A DNA stretch of 64,000 bases from an uncultured Alphaproteobacteria bacterium (GTDB taxonomy: Bacteria > Pseudomonadota > Alphaproteobacteria > Rs-D84): contig CANSHD010000001.1 of NCBI GenBank assembly GCA_947646585.1, positions 377,210 to 441,209 of the forward strand. The letters are read 5' to 3'. Position numbers and translations under genes: made by a program. Each line of letters opens with the position of its first letter. Position 1 is the first letter of the stretch. Positions 10,801 to 19,027 of the stretch are shown one piece after another. The notes beneath the pieces were generated by a model. That model was not told the DNA's origin and made no database searches. It worked only from the letters and a program-made list of their open reading frames with translations.

Positions 10801-10932
10801 GCGGTTATGATTGGCGGTATGCTGGCGTCGCTGATTTGGACGTTCACATTAACCCCGGCACTGTTCTTTATGTTGGAACGTACGCGTATCCGCATAAAGT
10901 TGATGCTGAAAAAGCGTAAGCGTAAAAAGTAA
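7891..10932 (+). CDS. RND efflux transporter permease (AcrB/HAE1-like)
   Basis: 1013 aa; MLNFFVKRPITTLMFVLFWVVLGLVSFPKMNIERTPSLDFPMVTATFVYPGAEPAEIE... Confidence 0.95.
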   Translation: MLNFFVKRPITTLMFVLFWVVLGLVSFPKMNIERTPSLDFPMVTATFVYPGAEPAEIESQVIKKAEDAIAEVASLKKLTSRAFENGGYVMAEFNLGVNVNDKAAEVKTKIDGLASEFPDALKQPVVEKLNPLQESVVDVVLRGASARDLEEYVDNILSNKITAIPGVASVDIFGGRERAVRIAMDPDQMAARGVTIVDVVTALGNKNLNVPGGKIESVGSSSNVRFIGEFASVAEIENLQIVNAEGQRFKVSDIASVTDDARDAETGARYNGEDVVVASVVKSDDGNAIKISKALRQRLPDLTADMQRRFPGAEMKIISDSSTSVLDETYSTIWGIVLGIIFTVLVLLAFTGNWRSTIIAGVVIPASLIAGFFFMDASGFTINSMTLLAYSSALGTLVSNAIILIESALGEMRNGKHPDAAAVDGTKKVAVSVLAGVGTNVVVFLPLAFMGGIAGQFMSQFGMTVVYLTLLSLLFSFTLAPMMIAQFLRLTAPKDKKSRALEKDIPEKTPLRMWFDYQFRHPGRVVGMAFAVLIACAMMMKFVGNEFAPSTDTNEITITARAPMGATYEKSVEISRQIEEALKDFPDVVATTAKIGENGLQNITVKVDLRDLGHPRKKSDKALAREMMPVLAQIPDAEIQIMAGKGMSSSVTSDMVLNIYGEDDAVRGEYAARILAATNALPEVSSAVLAQQTPNNEIRFVPNQDKMNFWGVQNSYAGASLRAALYGNDDYKYKEKGEEYPIILEFARPFKNASLFDNVYVNSQKGMVALSQLGEVQTVPATSEIRRLDKSRITEIDINIGKSTMGPVQQKIQAAIDDMEWQPGYYAQFGGMSETQDETAGEIGQAFMLATILTFMLLAAILNSLTHPFTIATSIITSFAGVFIMMFLSGATMNVGAMMAFVMLVGLVVNNNILVLEPTIKRISEGAVARVALWTELTDKKNMVLMTSIAVITGMLPQLWSTDGTKVAMAAVMIGGMLASLIWTFTLTPALFFMLERTRIRIKLMLKKRKRKK

Positions 10933-10959
10933 AAAAACGGGGCGTCGGCCCCGTTTTTA
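10932..10959. terminator. Bidirectional intrinsic terminator
   Basis: AAAAAACGGGGcgtcggCCCCGTTTTT between convergent genes. Confidence 0.8.
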
Positions 10960-11421
10960 ATTACTGTAATGACAGTCGGCGGTGTATTCCCATTTGCCGG
11001 TTGTGTCCGTGTCGCCCGTTCCGGCCGGCACGTAACAGTCCGTAATGACGGTTGATGCCGCCGCCGATGTCCCGGGTTCCGGACAAAGTGTGCACAGCCC
11101 GCGTTTGCCGTATGTTCCCGCCGCGCATTCGTCCGGCAAAACAATCAAAGATTGCACGCATTCGCCATAACTGGCATCCAGTACTTTGGCATTGGGGCCG
11201 CACGGACTATACGGGCCATTCATTACCAGCGTGCGGGACGAGTCGCTGCATCTTCCGCAGTTTGTAAAGTATCGTGTCCGCCCGTTATACGTGCATTCTA
11301 AGTCTTCGCAATTGTAGTAAAGGTTGCCCATGCAACATCCTAGACCGACAGGTGTAAGCGCCGCATGTCCGGCTGTTGGCGCCAGCCAGATTGCCATCAA
11401 TGCGATTACCAATTTTTTCAT
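10957..11421 (-). CDS. Secreted cysteine-rich protein (paralog of 59652-60329)
   Basis: ATG at 11421 with SD AGGAGG; signal peptide MKKLVIALMAIWLAPTAGHA; C-term CAAGTYG...CTLCPEPGTSAA...CYVPAGTGDTDTTG..Y..DCHYSN. Confidence 0.75.
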   Translation of the reverse strand: MKKLVIALMAIWLAPTAGHAALTPVGLGCCMGNLYYNCEDLECTYNGRTRYFTNCGRCSDSSRTLVMNGPYSPCGPNAKVLDASYGECVQSLIVLPDECAAGTYGKRGLCTLCPEPGTSAAASTVITDCYVPAGTGDTDTTGKWEYTADCHYSN

Positions 11422-11636
11422 GTCTAACCTCCTTTTTTCACGCATGAAAAAACCGCTGAATATATCAAGCGGTTGGAGGTTAGCGACTACTGTATAAATA
11501 GTGGTGGTATTCTTGTATATTCCCACGCCCTCCAACCCAGTGGCTGGAGATGCAAAACAATCGCACCGCGTTACGCCGCGCATGCATTTGCGTATACATC
11601 AGGTCGCTAAACCCCGTCATCGGAACCCCCGATGAC
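11422..11636 (-). promoter_or_regulatory. Structured leader RNA with attenuator (copy C of a three-copy family)
   Basis: TTGCAC-N17-TATCAT promoter, 5' CATCGG..CCGATG hairpin, TTAGCGAC/GTCGCTAA long-range helix, GGTTGGAGGG/CCTCCAACC pair, AACCGC..GCGGTTTTTT terminator. Confidence 0.75.
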
Positions 11637-11719
11637 AAAATTATGATATCAATATAAAATTTGCGGTGCAAGCAAAAGGTTGTTATAATGCCGCCGTTAC
11701 AAATATTAAAAGGTTTGTT

Positions 11720-12325
11720 ATGTTAGTAAAAAAAGACATTGTTGTATTTGATTTTGACGGAACGCTGTCGGCGCGCGACTGTAATGTGGAGTTTGCAAAA
11801 TATTGCTTTCGCCATTCTGCGCGCCCGTGGCTGTTTCTGCCGTTGATGGCGGTGTGCGGCGTCGTGCGCTGGGTGAATCCCGACGGTGTTTGGTGGCGTG
11901 AAAAAATCCGCTGCTTTATGACGCCGGAAATGGTTAAAAAATTTGCCCCGGATTTTATCCGCGTGCACAAAAAGGAACGCTTTGGCTGGTCCAAGGAACA
12001 GGTCGCCGCCGAACGCGCCGCCGGTCGCACGGTTGTCCTGATATCCGCGGCGCCGGATTATCTGTTGCAGCCGTTGGTGCGCGACATCACGTTTGATGCG
12101 GTCATGTGCTCCCAGATGGAACCGTCGCGTCCGTGGAAATATAAATTTTTATGCTGGGGTAAGAACAAGGTCTGCGCACTGGACGACTGGGCGAAATCAA
12201 AAAAATATATCCCCCGCGTCGTACGCAGTTATTCCGACAGCCGCTCCGACATGCCGATGATGGAAATCGCGGCCGAGCGCGTATGGGTTGACCGTAAAAC
12301 GGGTTTGAGAAAAGCCTCCTGCTGA
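11720..12325 (+). CDS. HAD-superfamily hydrolase, subfamily IB (phosphoserine-phosphatase-like)
   Basis: VFDFDGTLSARDCNVEF motif I; VVLISAAPDYLLQPL motif II; RSYSDSRSDMPMM motif IV. Confidence 0.85.
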   Translation: MLVKKDIVVFDFDGTLSARDCNVEFAKYCFRHSARPWLFLPLMAVCGVVRWVNPDGVWWREKIRCFMTPEMVKKFAPDFIRVHKKERFGWSKEQVAAERAAGRTVVLISAAPDYLLQPLVRDITFDAVMCSQMEPSRPWKYKFLCWGKNKVCALDDWAKSKKYIPRVVRSYSDSRSDMPMMEIAAERVWVDRKTGLRKASC

Positions 12326-12356
12326 CACGTTTGGCGCGTCGCGCTATAGTGTGGGC

Positions 12357-12620
12357 ATGGCAATATCGTTGATAGATACGTTGTTTGATTTGGTCAGTGC
12401 GGCCAGTGGCGCCCTGGTTGGTGCGATTGTGACAGGATTGTTCAATCGCAATCGTCGGCGCCAACTGACCGACCAGGTTGTTTTAGGCCGCCAGGAACTG
12501 GAAAAGGTAAAGCTGGATAACGAACGCCTGCTGGGCATAATCCGTGACCGCGAAGAAACCATCATGAAAATGGAAATGCAGATTCTGGGCCAGCGTCCCA
12601 CAAAAAAACGGCGGAAATAA
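12357..12620 (+). CDS. Small membrane/coiled-coil hypothetical protein
   Basis: About 87 aa; hydrophobic N-term then charged coiled coil. Confidence 0.5.
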   Translation: MAISLIDTLFDLVSAASGALVGAIVTGLFNRNRRRQLTDQVVLGRQELEKVKLDNERLLGIIRDREETIMKMEMQILGQRPTKKRRK

Positions 12621-12698
12621 CCCGCCGTTTGTTATTTTATGCGGTTTGCTTGAAAAGCTGTGTTTTTATTATATAATGCCTTTACAAGGACTTTGTAT

Positions 12699-13919
12699 AT
12701 GGATTATGTAAGTTTAATTATTGGATTGTTTATTGGCGGTTTACTGGGATATTTATTGCATCCTCGTGATAATTCCGATGCGGTAAACGTTGCACGTTTA
12801 GATGCTTTATTAAAGCAGCAGAAACAGGATATAGAGGCCTTGCGGGCCAAGAATGAGCTCTTGGTTGCCGAGGCCGCGGCCAAACAGCGGGAAATAGAAA
12901 CGCTGACGAATGTTCGTGAAAAAATGCTGAACGACTTCAAAGCCATTTCGGTTGAGCTAATTGAACAGCAAAAAGAATCTGTTGTAGGTACACAGAAAAC
13001 AGTTTTGGCACCGGTTCAACAGGAAATGAAAGATTTGAAAGAAGGCTTTGATAAACGCGTTCAGGAAATGTTGAAAAATTCTATTGAAAATAAAACGAGT
13101 ATTGATGAACAAATAAAGAACATGCTCGATAAAAGTGATAATCTTCAAAAAGAGGCCAGCAATTTAGCCAATGCCTTAAAGAATAAGAAAACACAGGGCT
13201 GCTGGGGAGAAACTTATTTGGAAAATGTTTTGCAGATGCTGGGATTTGTTGAAAATGTAGATTATACCAAGGAAGAATTTTTCCACAGTGAAAATGGCGA
13301 TATTCGTCCGGATTTTATCGTGAATCTGCCTAATAATAAGCGAATAATAATTGATTCTAAGGTGTCGCTGGAGAGCTATCTGAATTACGAAAATGCCGAT
13401 ACGGATGCAGACCGCGAACGCTATGCGGAAGAATTTATACGTGCAACCGAAAGTCATATAAATAAACTTGGGGCCAAAGATTATCAAAAGAAGGTCAAAG
13501 ATTCCGGGTTGGATTATGTGTTTATGTTTATGCCGTTGGAATCGGCATATATCCTGGCTATGCGCAGGAAACCGGAACTGTATGCCGGGGCACAGATGAA
13601 AAATGTCGCGCTTATTACGTCATCGTTGTTATTCCCGATATTAAAGACCGTGGATATGTTATTGAAGCTGGATAAGCAGAACAAGAACATCTCGGAAGTA
13701 ATTGAGATGGTGAACAAGCTGTATGAAAAATATGTCGGTTTTACTGAAAATTTCGCATCTGTCGGCAAAGGAATAGCCGGTGCACAAAAGGCGTATGACA
13801 GCGCATTGAAGCAGTTGACCGACGGCAGTGGAAATATATCCGGTTGGTTTGATAAAATAAAAAAGAAAAGTGGGATAACCACAAACAAAAAGATAGCGCT
13901 GGAATATAAAGATGAATAA
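12699..13919 (+). CDS. rmuC: DNA recombination protein RmuC family
   Basis: N-term TM + coiled coil + nuclease-like GCWGETYLENVLQMLG...RPDFIVNLPNNKRIIIDSKVSLESY. Confidence 0.92.
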   Translation: MDYVSLIIGLFIGGLLGYLLHPRDNSDAVNVARLDALLKQQKQDIEALRAKNELLVAEAAAKQREIETLTNVREKMLNDFKAISVELIEQQKESVVGTQKTVLAPVQQEMKDLKEGFDKRVQEMLKNSIENKTSIDEQIKNMLDKSDNLQKEASNLANALKNKKTQGCWGETYLENVLQMLGFVENVDYTKEEFFHSENGDIRPDFIVNLPNNKRIIIDSKVSLESYLNYENADTDADRERYAEEFIRATESHINKLGAKDYQKKVKDSGLDYVFMFMPLESAYILAMRRKPELYAGAQMKNVALITSSLLFPILKTVDMLLKLDKQNKNISEVIEMVNKLYEKYVGFTENFASVGKGIAGAQKAYDSALKQLTDGSGNISGWFDKIKKKSGITTNKKIALEYKDE

Positions 13920-14418
13920 GTTGCAAATGAAACTTTGCGGGGATTTGGTACTGCGCCAGAAATGCGACGCGGTTGCCGATATTACGCCCGAATTGCTGGG
14001 GACTTTGGACGAAATGGTGGAAATGATGCGCGCCCAAAACGGAGTCGGCCTGGCCGCGCCCCAGGTTGGCGTGCTGCAGCGCTTTTTGGTTATGATGGAC
14101 CCGGACACGGAAACAGTCTATAAAATGATAAACCCGCGCATTGTGTCGCACAGTGACAAGACTGCAAATATGGAAGAGGGATGCCTATCCGTGTTGGGAC
14201 CGGACAACCTGCCGGTGTTTGCGTATGTAACGCGCCCGGCATCGGTCGTTGTCGAATGGACCGATGAAACAGGCGCGGCGTGCGCCGCGGAAATGAGCGG
14301 CGTTCCCGCCCGCATTGTTCAGCACGAGACAGACCACTTGGACGGGATACTGTTCATCGACCATCTGGCATCGGTTCGCCGTGAAATGGTCATGCGCAAG
14401 GTACGGAAACGGAAATGA
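13912..14418 (+). CDS. def: Peptide deformylase
   Basis: Motifs GVGLAAPQVG, EEGCLSV, QHETDHLDGILFID. Confidence 0.95.
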   Translation: MNKLQMKLCGDLVLRQKCDAVADITPELLGTLDEMVEMMRAQNGVGLAAPQVGVLQRFLVMMDPDTETVYKMINPRIVSHSDKTANMEEGCLSVLGPDNLPVFAYVTRPASVVVEWTDETGAACAAEMSGVPARIVQHETDHLDGILFIDHLASVRREMVMRKVRKRK

Positions 14419-15221
14419 AATTGGTTTTAATGGGAACGAACGCGTTCGTCGTTCCAATGTTTGAAAAGATTGCGGATGCCGGCCATGAAATCATGGCCGT
14501 ATTCACGCGCGCGCCGAAACCGGTCGGCCGGAAAAAGGTTTTGACGCCGTCACCCGTGCACGCATGGGCCGATGCGCGCGGCATACCGGTGTTTCACAAT
14601 GTGCGCGAATATGATATGCATCCGGATATGGTTGTTGTCGTGTCGTATGGCGCCATATTGCGCGACAACGTGTTGGACAGCGCGCCGTGCATCAACATTC
14701 ACCCGAGTGACCTGCCGAAATATCGCGGGCCGTCGCCGATACGCACGGCGATTTACAACGGCGACAGTGCGTCCGCCGTATGCCTGATGCAGATAACGGC
14801 GGAATTGGACGCCGGCGATGTCTATATGCGCCACGCCTTTGAAATCGGCGAAAACGATACCAATGAAATGGTTGAGGCGCGCGTTTCGGAAATCGGGGGG
14901 GAAATGCTGGTTGAATATCTGGCGAATCCCGCCGAATTTGCCCCCGTGCCTCAGCATGGAACACCGACGTTCACGCGCAAGTTCACGGGCAGCGATGAAA
15001 TAATAGACTGGGCGCGTTCCCCGCGCGAAATTCATAACCAAATTCGCGCTATTGGTGCGGGACGCACAAAAATAAACGGAATTGACGTCAAGATTTTACA
15101 GACTCGTGTCGTAAACGATAAACTGGAAATATTGCGCCTGCAGCCGGCCGGCAAAAAGCCCATGGATTGGAAGAGCTTTGTAAACGGCCTGCGCGGTGCG
15201 GAAATAAAAATAGGAGAATAA
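14415..15221 (+). CDS. fmt: Methionyl-tRNA formyltransferase
   Basis: MKLVLMGTNAFVVPMFEKI; INIHPSDLPKYRGPSPIRTAIYNGD; ATGA overlap with def. Confidence 0.93.
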   Translation: MKLVLMGTNAFVVPMFEKIADAGHEIMAVFTRAPKPVGRKKVLTPSPVHAWADARGIPVFHNVREYDMHPDMVVVVSYGAILRDNVLDSAPCINIHPSDLPKYRGPSPIRTAIYNGDSASAVCLMQITAELDAGDVYMRHAFEIGENDTNEMVEARVSEIGGEMLVEYLANPAEFAPVPQHGTPTFTRKFTGSDEIIDWARSPREIHNQIRAIGAGRTKINGIDVKILQTRVVNDKLEILRLQPAGKKPMDWKSFVNGLRGAEIKIGE

Positions 15222-15224
15222 AAT

Positions 15225-15437
15225 ATGGAATTTGGCGAAGATGCGAAGCCGTGTCAGTGTGGTTTGCAAAAGATTTGTAAAAACTGCGAAGCCAGCACAA
15301 AAGATTACACGACGAAAAAGACTTATTGCTGTAATCCGGCGTGGTGGTACATGGTTCTGTTCGGACCGCGGCCCGTTTCGCCAACGGATACATGCAGCAA
15401 GCACGCGCTGAAACGCGTCATGACAAGAGAGCGCTAG
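15225..15437 (+). CDS. Small Cys-rich protein (possible metal binding)
   Basis: 70 aa; CQCGLQKICKNC...CC...C; between fmt and the next small ORF. Confidence 0.55.
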   Translation: MEFGEDAKPCQCGLQKICKNCEASTKDYTTKKTYCCNPAWWYMVLFGPRPVSPTDTCSKHALKRVMTRER

Positions 15438-15665
15438 ATGGCCACGAATGGGAAAAACATTCGCAACCCGATGTGCGGCCTGTGGCATGCGAATGTCGTG
15501 CCGTCGCACCTGAACAATAACGGTGCCTGCAAATGTATAAACTGTTTCGGCAATCACTGTCACCATTGCCCGACATATATTGAAAAGGTTGCGTCGGCGA
15601 CAGAGCTGTTTGAAAAACACATTTGCGCACTTTGTATGGAATTTGTTGCGGAAAAGGGAAAATGA
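15438..15665 (+). CDS. Small Cys/His-rich putative zinc-binding protein
   Basis: 75 aa; CKCINCFGNHCHHCP...HICALC; abuts upstream ORF and overlaps truA start (ATGA). Confidence 0.6.
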   Translation: MATNGKNIRNPMCGLWHANVVPSHLNNNGACKCINCFGNHCHHCPTYIEKVASATELFEKHICALCMEFVAEKGK

Positions 15666-16441
15666 CACGATACAGGGTCACTCTTGAATACGACGGCACG
15701 GGGCTTATCGGCTGGCAGGAAAACCGCCAGGGGCCGTCGGTGCAGTCTATTATGAAAGACGCCATCGCGGGATTTTGTGGTACCCGCCCGGACGTTGTCG
15801 CGGCCGGTCGTACGGATGCGGGCGTGCATGCGGCGGCAATGACCGCGCATTTTGATTTGGACACGAATGCGGATGCAAATACCGTTATGCGTGCGGTGAA
15901 TTTTTATTTGACGGGTCGGCCGGTATCCATTCTGTCGTGTGAAATTGTGCCCGATACTTTCCATGCGCGCTTTGACTGCACCGCGCGTCATTACCGGTAT
16001 GTCGTTTTAAACCGTCCGTCGGCGCCTGTCTTGATGGGCGGGCGCGTATGGTGGGTGCCGCGCAAGTTGGATATTTCCGCCATGCGCGTCGCGGCGGAAA
16101 AATTGCTGGGCAATCATGATTTCACCAGTTTTCGCGCCGTCCAGTGCCAGGCGAAAAGTCCGATAAAAACATTGGACGTATGCCGTATAACACAGCAGGG
16201 CGACGAAATAATTTTTGAGTTTTCCGCGCGCTCGTTCCTGCATCACATGGTGCGCAATATTGTCGGCACTTTGGTTGAGATAGGCCAGGGCAAGCCGTTC
16301 GATATCGACGAAATTTTCGCCGCGAAAAATCGCAGTGCCGCCGGCCCGACCGCACCGGCATGCGGGCTGTATTTTATGGGCGCGGACTATTCCATGGACG
16401 CGTCGCCGAATTCATGCGAACCCGTCCCGACGGATAAATAA
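15662..16441 (+). CDS. truA: tRNA pseudouridine(38-40) synthase TruA
   Basis: MTRYRVTLEYDGTGLIGWQ...AAGRTDAGVHA...FLHHMVRNIVGTLVEIG. Confidence 0.95.
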   Translation: MTRYRVTLEYDGTGLIGWQENRQGPSVQSIMKDAIAGFCGTRPDVVAAGRTDAGVHAAAMTAHFDLDTNADANTVMRAVNFYLTGRPVSILSCEIVPDTFHARFDCTARHYRYVVLNRPSAPVLMGGRVWWVPRKLDISAMRVAAEKLLGNHDFTSFRAVQCQAKSPIKTLDVCRITQQGDEIIFEFSARSFLHHMVRNIVGTLVEIGQGKPFDIDEIFAAKNRSAAGPTAPACGLYFMGADYSMDASPNSCEPVPTDK

Positions 16442-18326
16442 CAAATCCGCCGCGCAGGATTTTGTGTGCGCATTTCGGTGCGCGAATGTCAAAATAGGAA
16501 ACGATATAATCAATCCCGTCATCACGGCACAGCGCGTTTATCTCGCGCGACAGCGGCACGAACTTTTGAATATACGCCAGACGGAAATTGTCCGCATCAT
16601 ATGTCCATACGCCACGCGTTGGGGCGCGCCGCTTGTTCGGTGTGTCGGGGCTTTCGCCGTTCAGCTGTTTCCATGTTTCAAATGCGAACATGTGGCCCGA
16701 TGATTTCGCCTTGCTAAATTCCAGTTTCCCGTCATACGAAAACGCAACCAACCCGTGGTCCGGTGCGGCATAGAATACAGGACGCGGATTTGTCGCCGTT
16801 ACAATAATTCCTGCCACAATCAATAGGCCGCCGAATAAATAATTTATCCGATGGCCCAAATCTGTCCGACGGATAAACATGATGCATAAAAATCCAATGA
16901 TAATCAGCACCATCGCGCTGTTCGGAACATGCGGCATGACAATGTTTGCGTACGGAATTTCGGATATTCCGCGCGCCAGGGCCAGCGTCTTTGCATACAG
17001 CGCGTCCGCAATCCCCAGCGGCCAGTTCCAGCCAACTGTCGCCGTAATGGTCCCGACCACCACCAGCGGCATTACCGCAAACGAAAACACCGGCAATAAA
17101 ACCAGGTTACCAATCAGCCCGTATGTCGGCATCAGATAAAAGTGCGCGGTCACAAACGGTGCGGTAAATATTGTCGCGACCAAGGATGTTGCAGCGGCCG
17201 CATAAATCGCATATCCGATTTTCCCGATGCGCGTCGTCCGATTGGATTTGCGCGAACTCCAAAACCATATCAGACCGAATATCGCGGAAAACGACAGTTG
17301 AAATCCGGGTTGCATGACATAGTACGGATTGATAATAAATATAATGCAAAACGCGATGCATATGTTCCGCATGGACAGTGCGTTGCGTCCGATAATAAAC
17401 GCCGCGAATACCAGCGTCGTCATCAGAAAAGCGCGAATGGTCGCGACGTTCATTCCCGATATCATTAAATAAAACAGCAATCCCACCCACGCGCAGCACA
17501 GTGCGGGAATGCGTGCCGGAACGCGGCGCGTTATGTACGGAATCATTCGGAATATGCAGAAAAATATTGCAAACAGCCACCCCGATACCAGCGTCATGTG
17601 AAATCCGCTGATTGACCATACGTGCCCGATTCCAGCCGCGGTCCATATCGCGCTTTCGTCGCGCGGTATCGAATTTTTATACCCCAGCACCAGCGTATCT
17701 GCCAAAAATGATTGCGCCCGGTTATGCAGATAATCGCGCAACGCGTTAAAACCGCCGCCGCCTGCGCGCGCCGTGACGGTGTAATCGGCGATGAAGCCTG
17801 TCGCGCTAAGCCCGTTGAAATACGCCCAGCGTGCGTAGTCAAATGTCTCGGGGGCGTATGACGGTGCGGGCGGGAACAGACTGGCCTCGGCGCGAATGCG
17901 GTCGCCGATTGCAATGTCCGCAACCTCTTCGCCGACGTTTAATCGAACGGTTGCATTTTTGCGTGACGTTGATTTTATCTGCTCGGCCGGAATGGAAATA
18001 AACAGTCTTGTTTTGTCGGGTGTGTAATCGATTTGCTCAACCCGCCCCTCTATTTCCACGCCCCGCATTGGGTAATAAATTCGCGGTGTTGCGATTATAT
18101 GCGTGTACAGAAGTGCGTAAGCCATTCCAAACAGAAATATCGCACCGGCCCGCGCGACGTATTTGTTGTGGCGTATTATGCCAATCGCGACGGCCGTCGC
18201 GGCCGCTGTCGCAGATATGGCGCATGTAATGTTTGATGCGGAAAAGTATGCCGCCGCGCCCAGCGCCATTATAAACGGCACCCACAGGAAAGCGTTTTGA
18301 TATTGCGCTCGCAGCCATTGTTTCAT
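16374..18326 (-). CDS. ComEC/Rec2 family competence protein
   Basis: Multi-TM; WTAAGIGHVWSISGFHMTLVSG motif; ISGMNVATIRAFLM. Confidence 0.88.
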   Translation of the reverse strand: MKQWLRAQYQNAFLWVPFIMALGAAAYFSASNITCAISATAAATAVAIGIIRHNKYVARAGAIFLFGMAYALLYTHIIATPRIYYPMRGVEIEGRVEQIDYTPDKTRLFISIPAEQIKSTSRKNATVRLNVGEEVADIAIGDRIRAEASLFPPAPSYAPETFDYARWAYFNGLSATGFIADYTVTARAGGGGFNALRDYLHNRAQSFLADTLVLGYKNSIPRDESAIWTAAGIGHVWSISGFHMTLVSGWLFAIFFCIFRMIPYITRRVPARIPALCCAWVGLLFYLMISGMNVATIRAFLMTTLVFAAFIIGRNALSMRNICIAFCIIFIINPYYVMQPGFQLSFSAIFGLIWFWSSRKSNRTTRIGKIGYAIYAAAATSLVATIFTAPFVTAHFYLMPTYGLIGNLVLLPVFSFAVMPLVVVGTITATVGWNWPLGIADALYAKTLALARGISEIPYANIVMPHVPNSAMVLIIIGFLCIMFIRRTDLGHRINYLFGGLLIVAGIIVTATNPRPVFYAAPDHGLVAFSYDGKLEFSKAKSSGHMFAFETWKQLNGESPDTPNKRRAPTRGVWTYDADNFRLAYIQKFVPLSREINALCRDDGIDYIVSYFDIRAPKCAHKILRGGFVIYPSGRVRMNSATRPWNSPRP

Positions 18327-18371
18327 GGGCTTATTATAGGAATTTGTGCGCAGTGCGCGCAACGGCAAAAA

Positions 18372-18689
18372 TTACCGTTTGCCAAAAATAAAATCGTTTT
18401 GCGCGGTAAGTGCAATCAGCGCGTCTACATCGTCGTCCGGGGACGACTTTTGGCGTATTGTCTTGCCGCACTTTTCACATTTGTGCGTTATTATAAATCC
18501 GTCGGCCGCGGGCCCGGCGGCCACGGGGCGCATCATGGCGCCGCAATCGGCGGCGCGGTCGCCCGGATTGTTGTCCACATGCCGCGACCACAGGCACCGC
18601 GGACAGTGGTTTGTATATCCGTTTCCACGAACAACTGCGCCGCAATGGGCGCAGTTGAAATCCTCGATTACGCGGGTGAATTTTTTCAT
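18372..18689 (-). CDS. RNHCP domain zinc-ribbon protein
   Basis: NCAHCGAVV...NHCPRCLWSRHVD..PGDRAADCGAMMRP. Confidence 0.8.
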   Translation of the reverse strand: MKKFTRVIEDFNCAHCGAVVRGNGYTNHCPRCLWSRHVDNNPGDRAADCGAMMRPVAAGPAADGFIITHKCEKCGKTIRQKSSPDDDVDALIALTAQNDFIFGKR

Positions 18690-18937
18690 TATATCCCCAG
18701 CGCGCTGCGATACATTTTGGTCAGTTCGTCCGCCTCGTCCAGTTCATCCGGGTCCAGCTTGCGCAGACGTATCATCTGGCGGATATATTTGGGGTCGAAT
18801 CCGGCGGATTTGGCCTCGCTATAGATTTCCTTGATATCGGCGGCAATTGCGGCGGTGTCTTCGTTTAATTTTTCAATGCGTTCTATAATCGTCAGCAACT
18901 GCTGGTTGTCAATGGCGCCGTGGTTTGCGTTTTTCAT
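18689..18937 (-). CDS. gapR: DUF2312/GapR-like nucleoid-associated protein
   Basis: 82 aa; IERIEKLNEDTAAIAADIKEIYSEAKSAGFDPKYIRQMIRLRKLDPDE is the DUF2312 signature. Confidence 0.9.
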   Translation of the reverse strand: MKNANHGAIDNQQLLTIIERIEKLNEDTAAIAADIKEIYSEAKSAGFDPKYIRQMIRLRKLDPDELDEADELTKMYRSALGI

Positions 18938-19027
18938 GAAATTTCCCCTTGTTTATTCCAGAACTTCATGATATACCATAAAAGCTAAAAATCAAGAAAA
19001 ACAAATTTAACAAGCAAGGATTGGATT

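Noticed and set aside
16374-16441. 68-bp tail-to-tail overlap of truA and comEC as a possible antisense system
   Set aside because: Short convergent overlaps are common in compact genomes; no further signal
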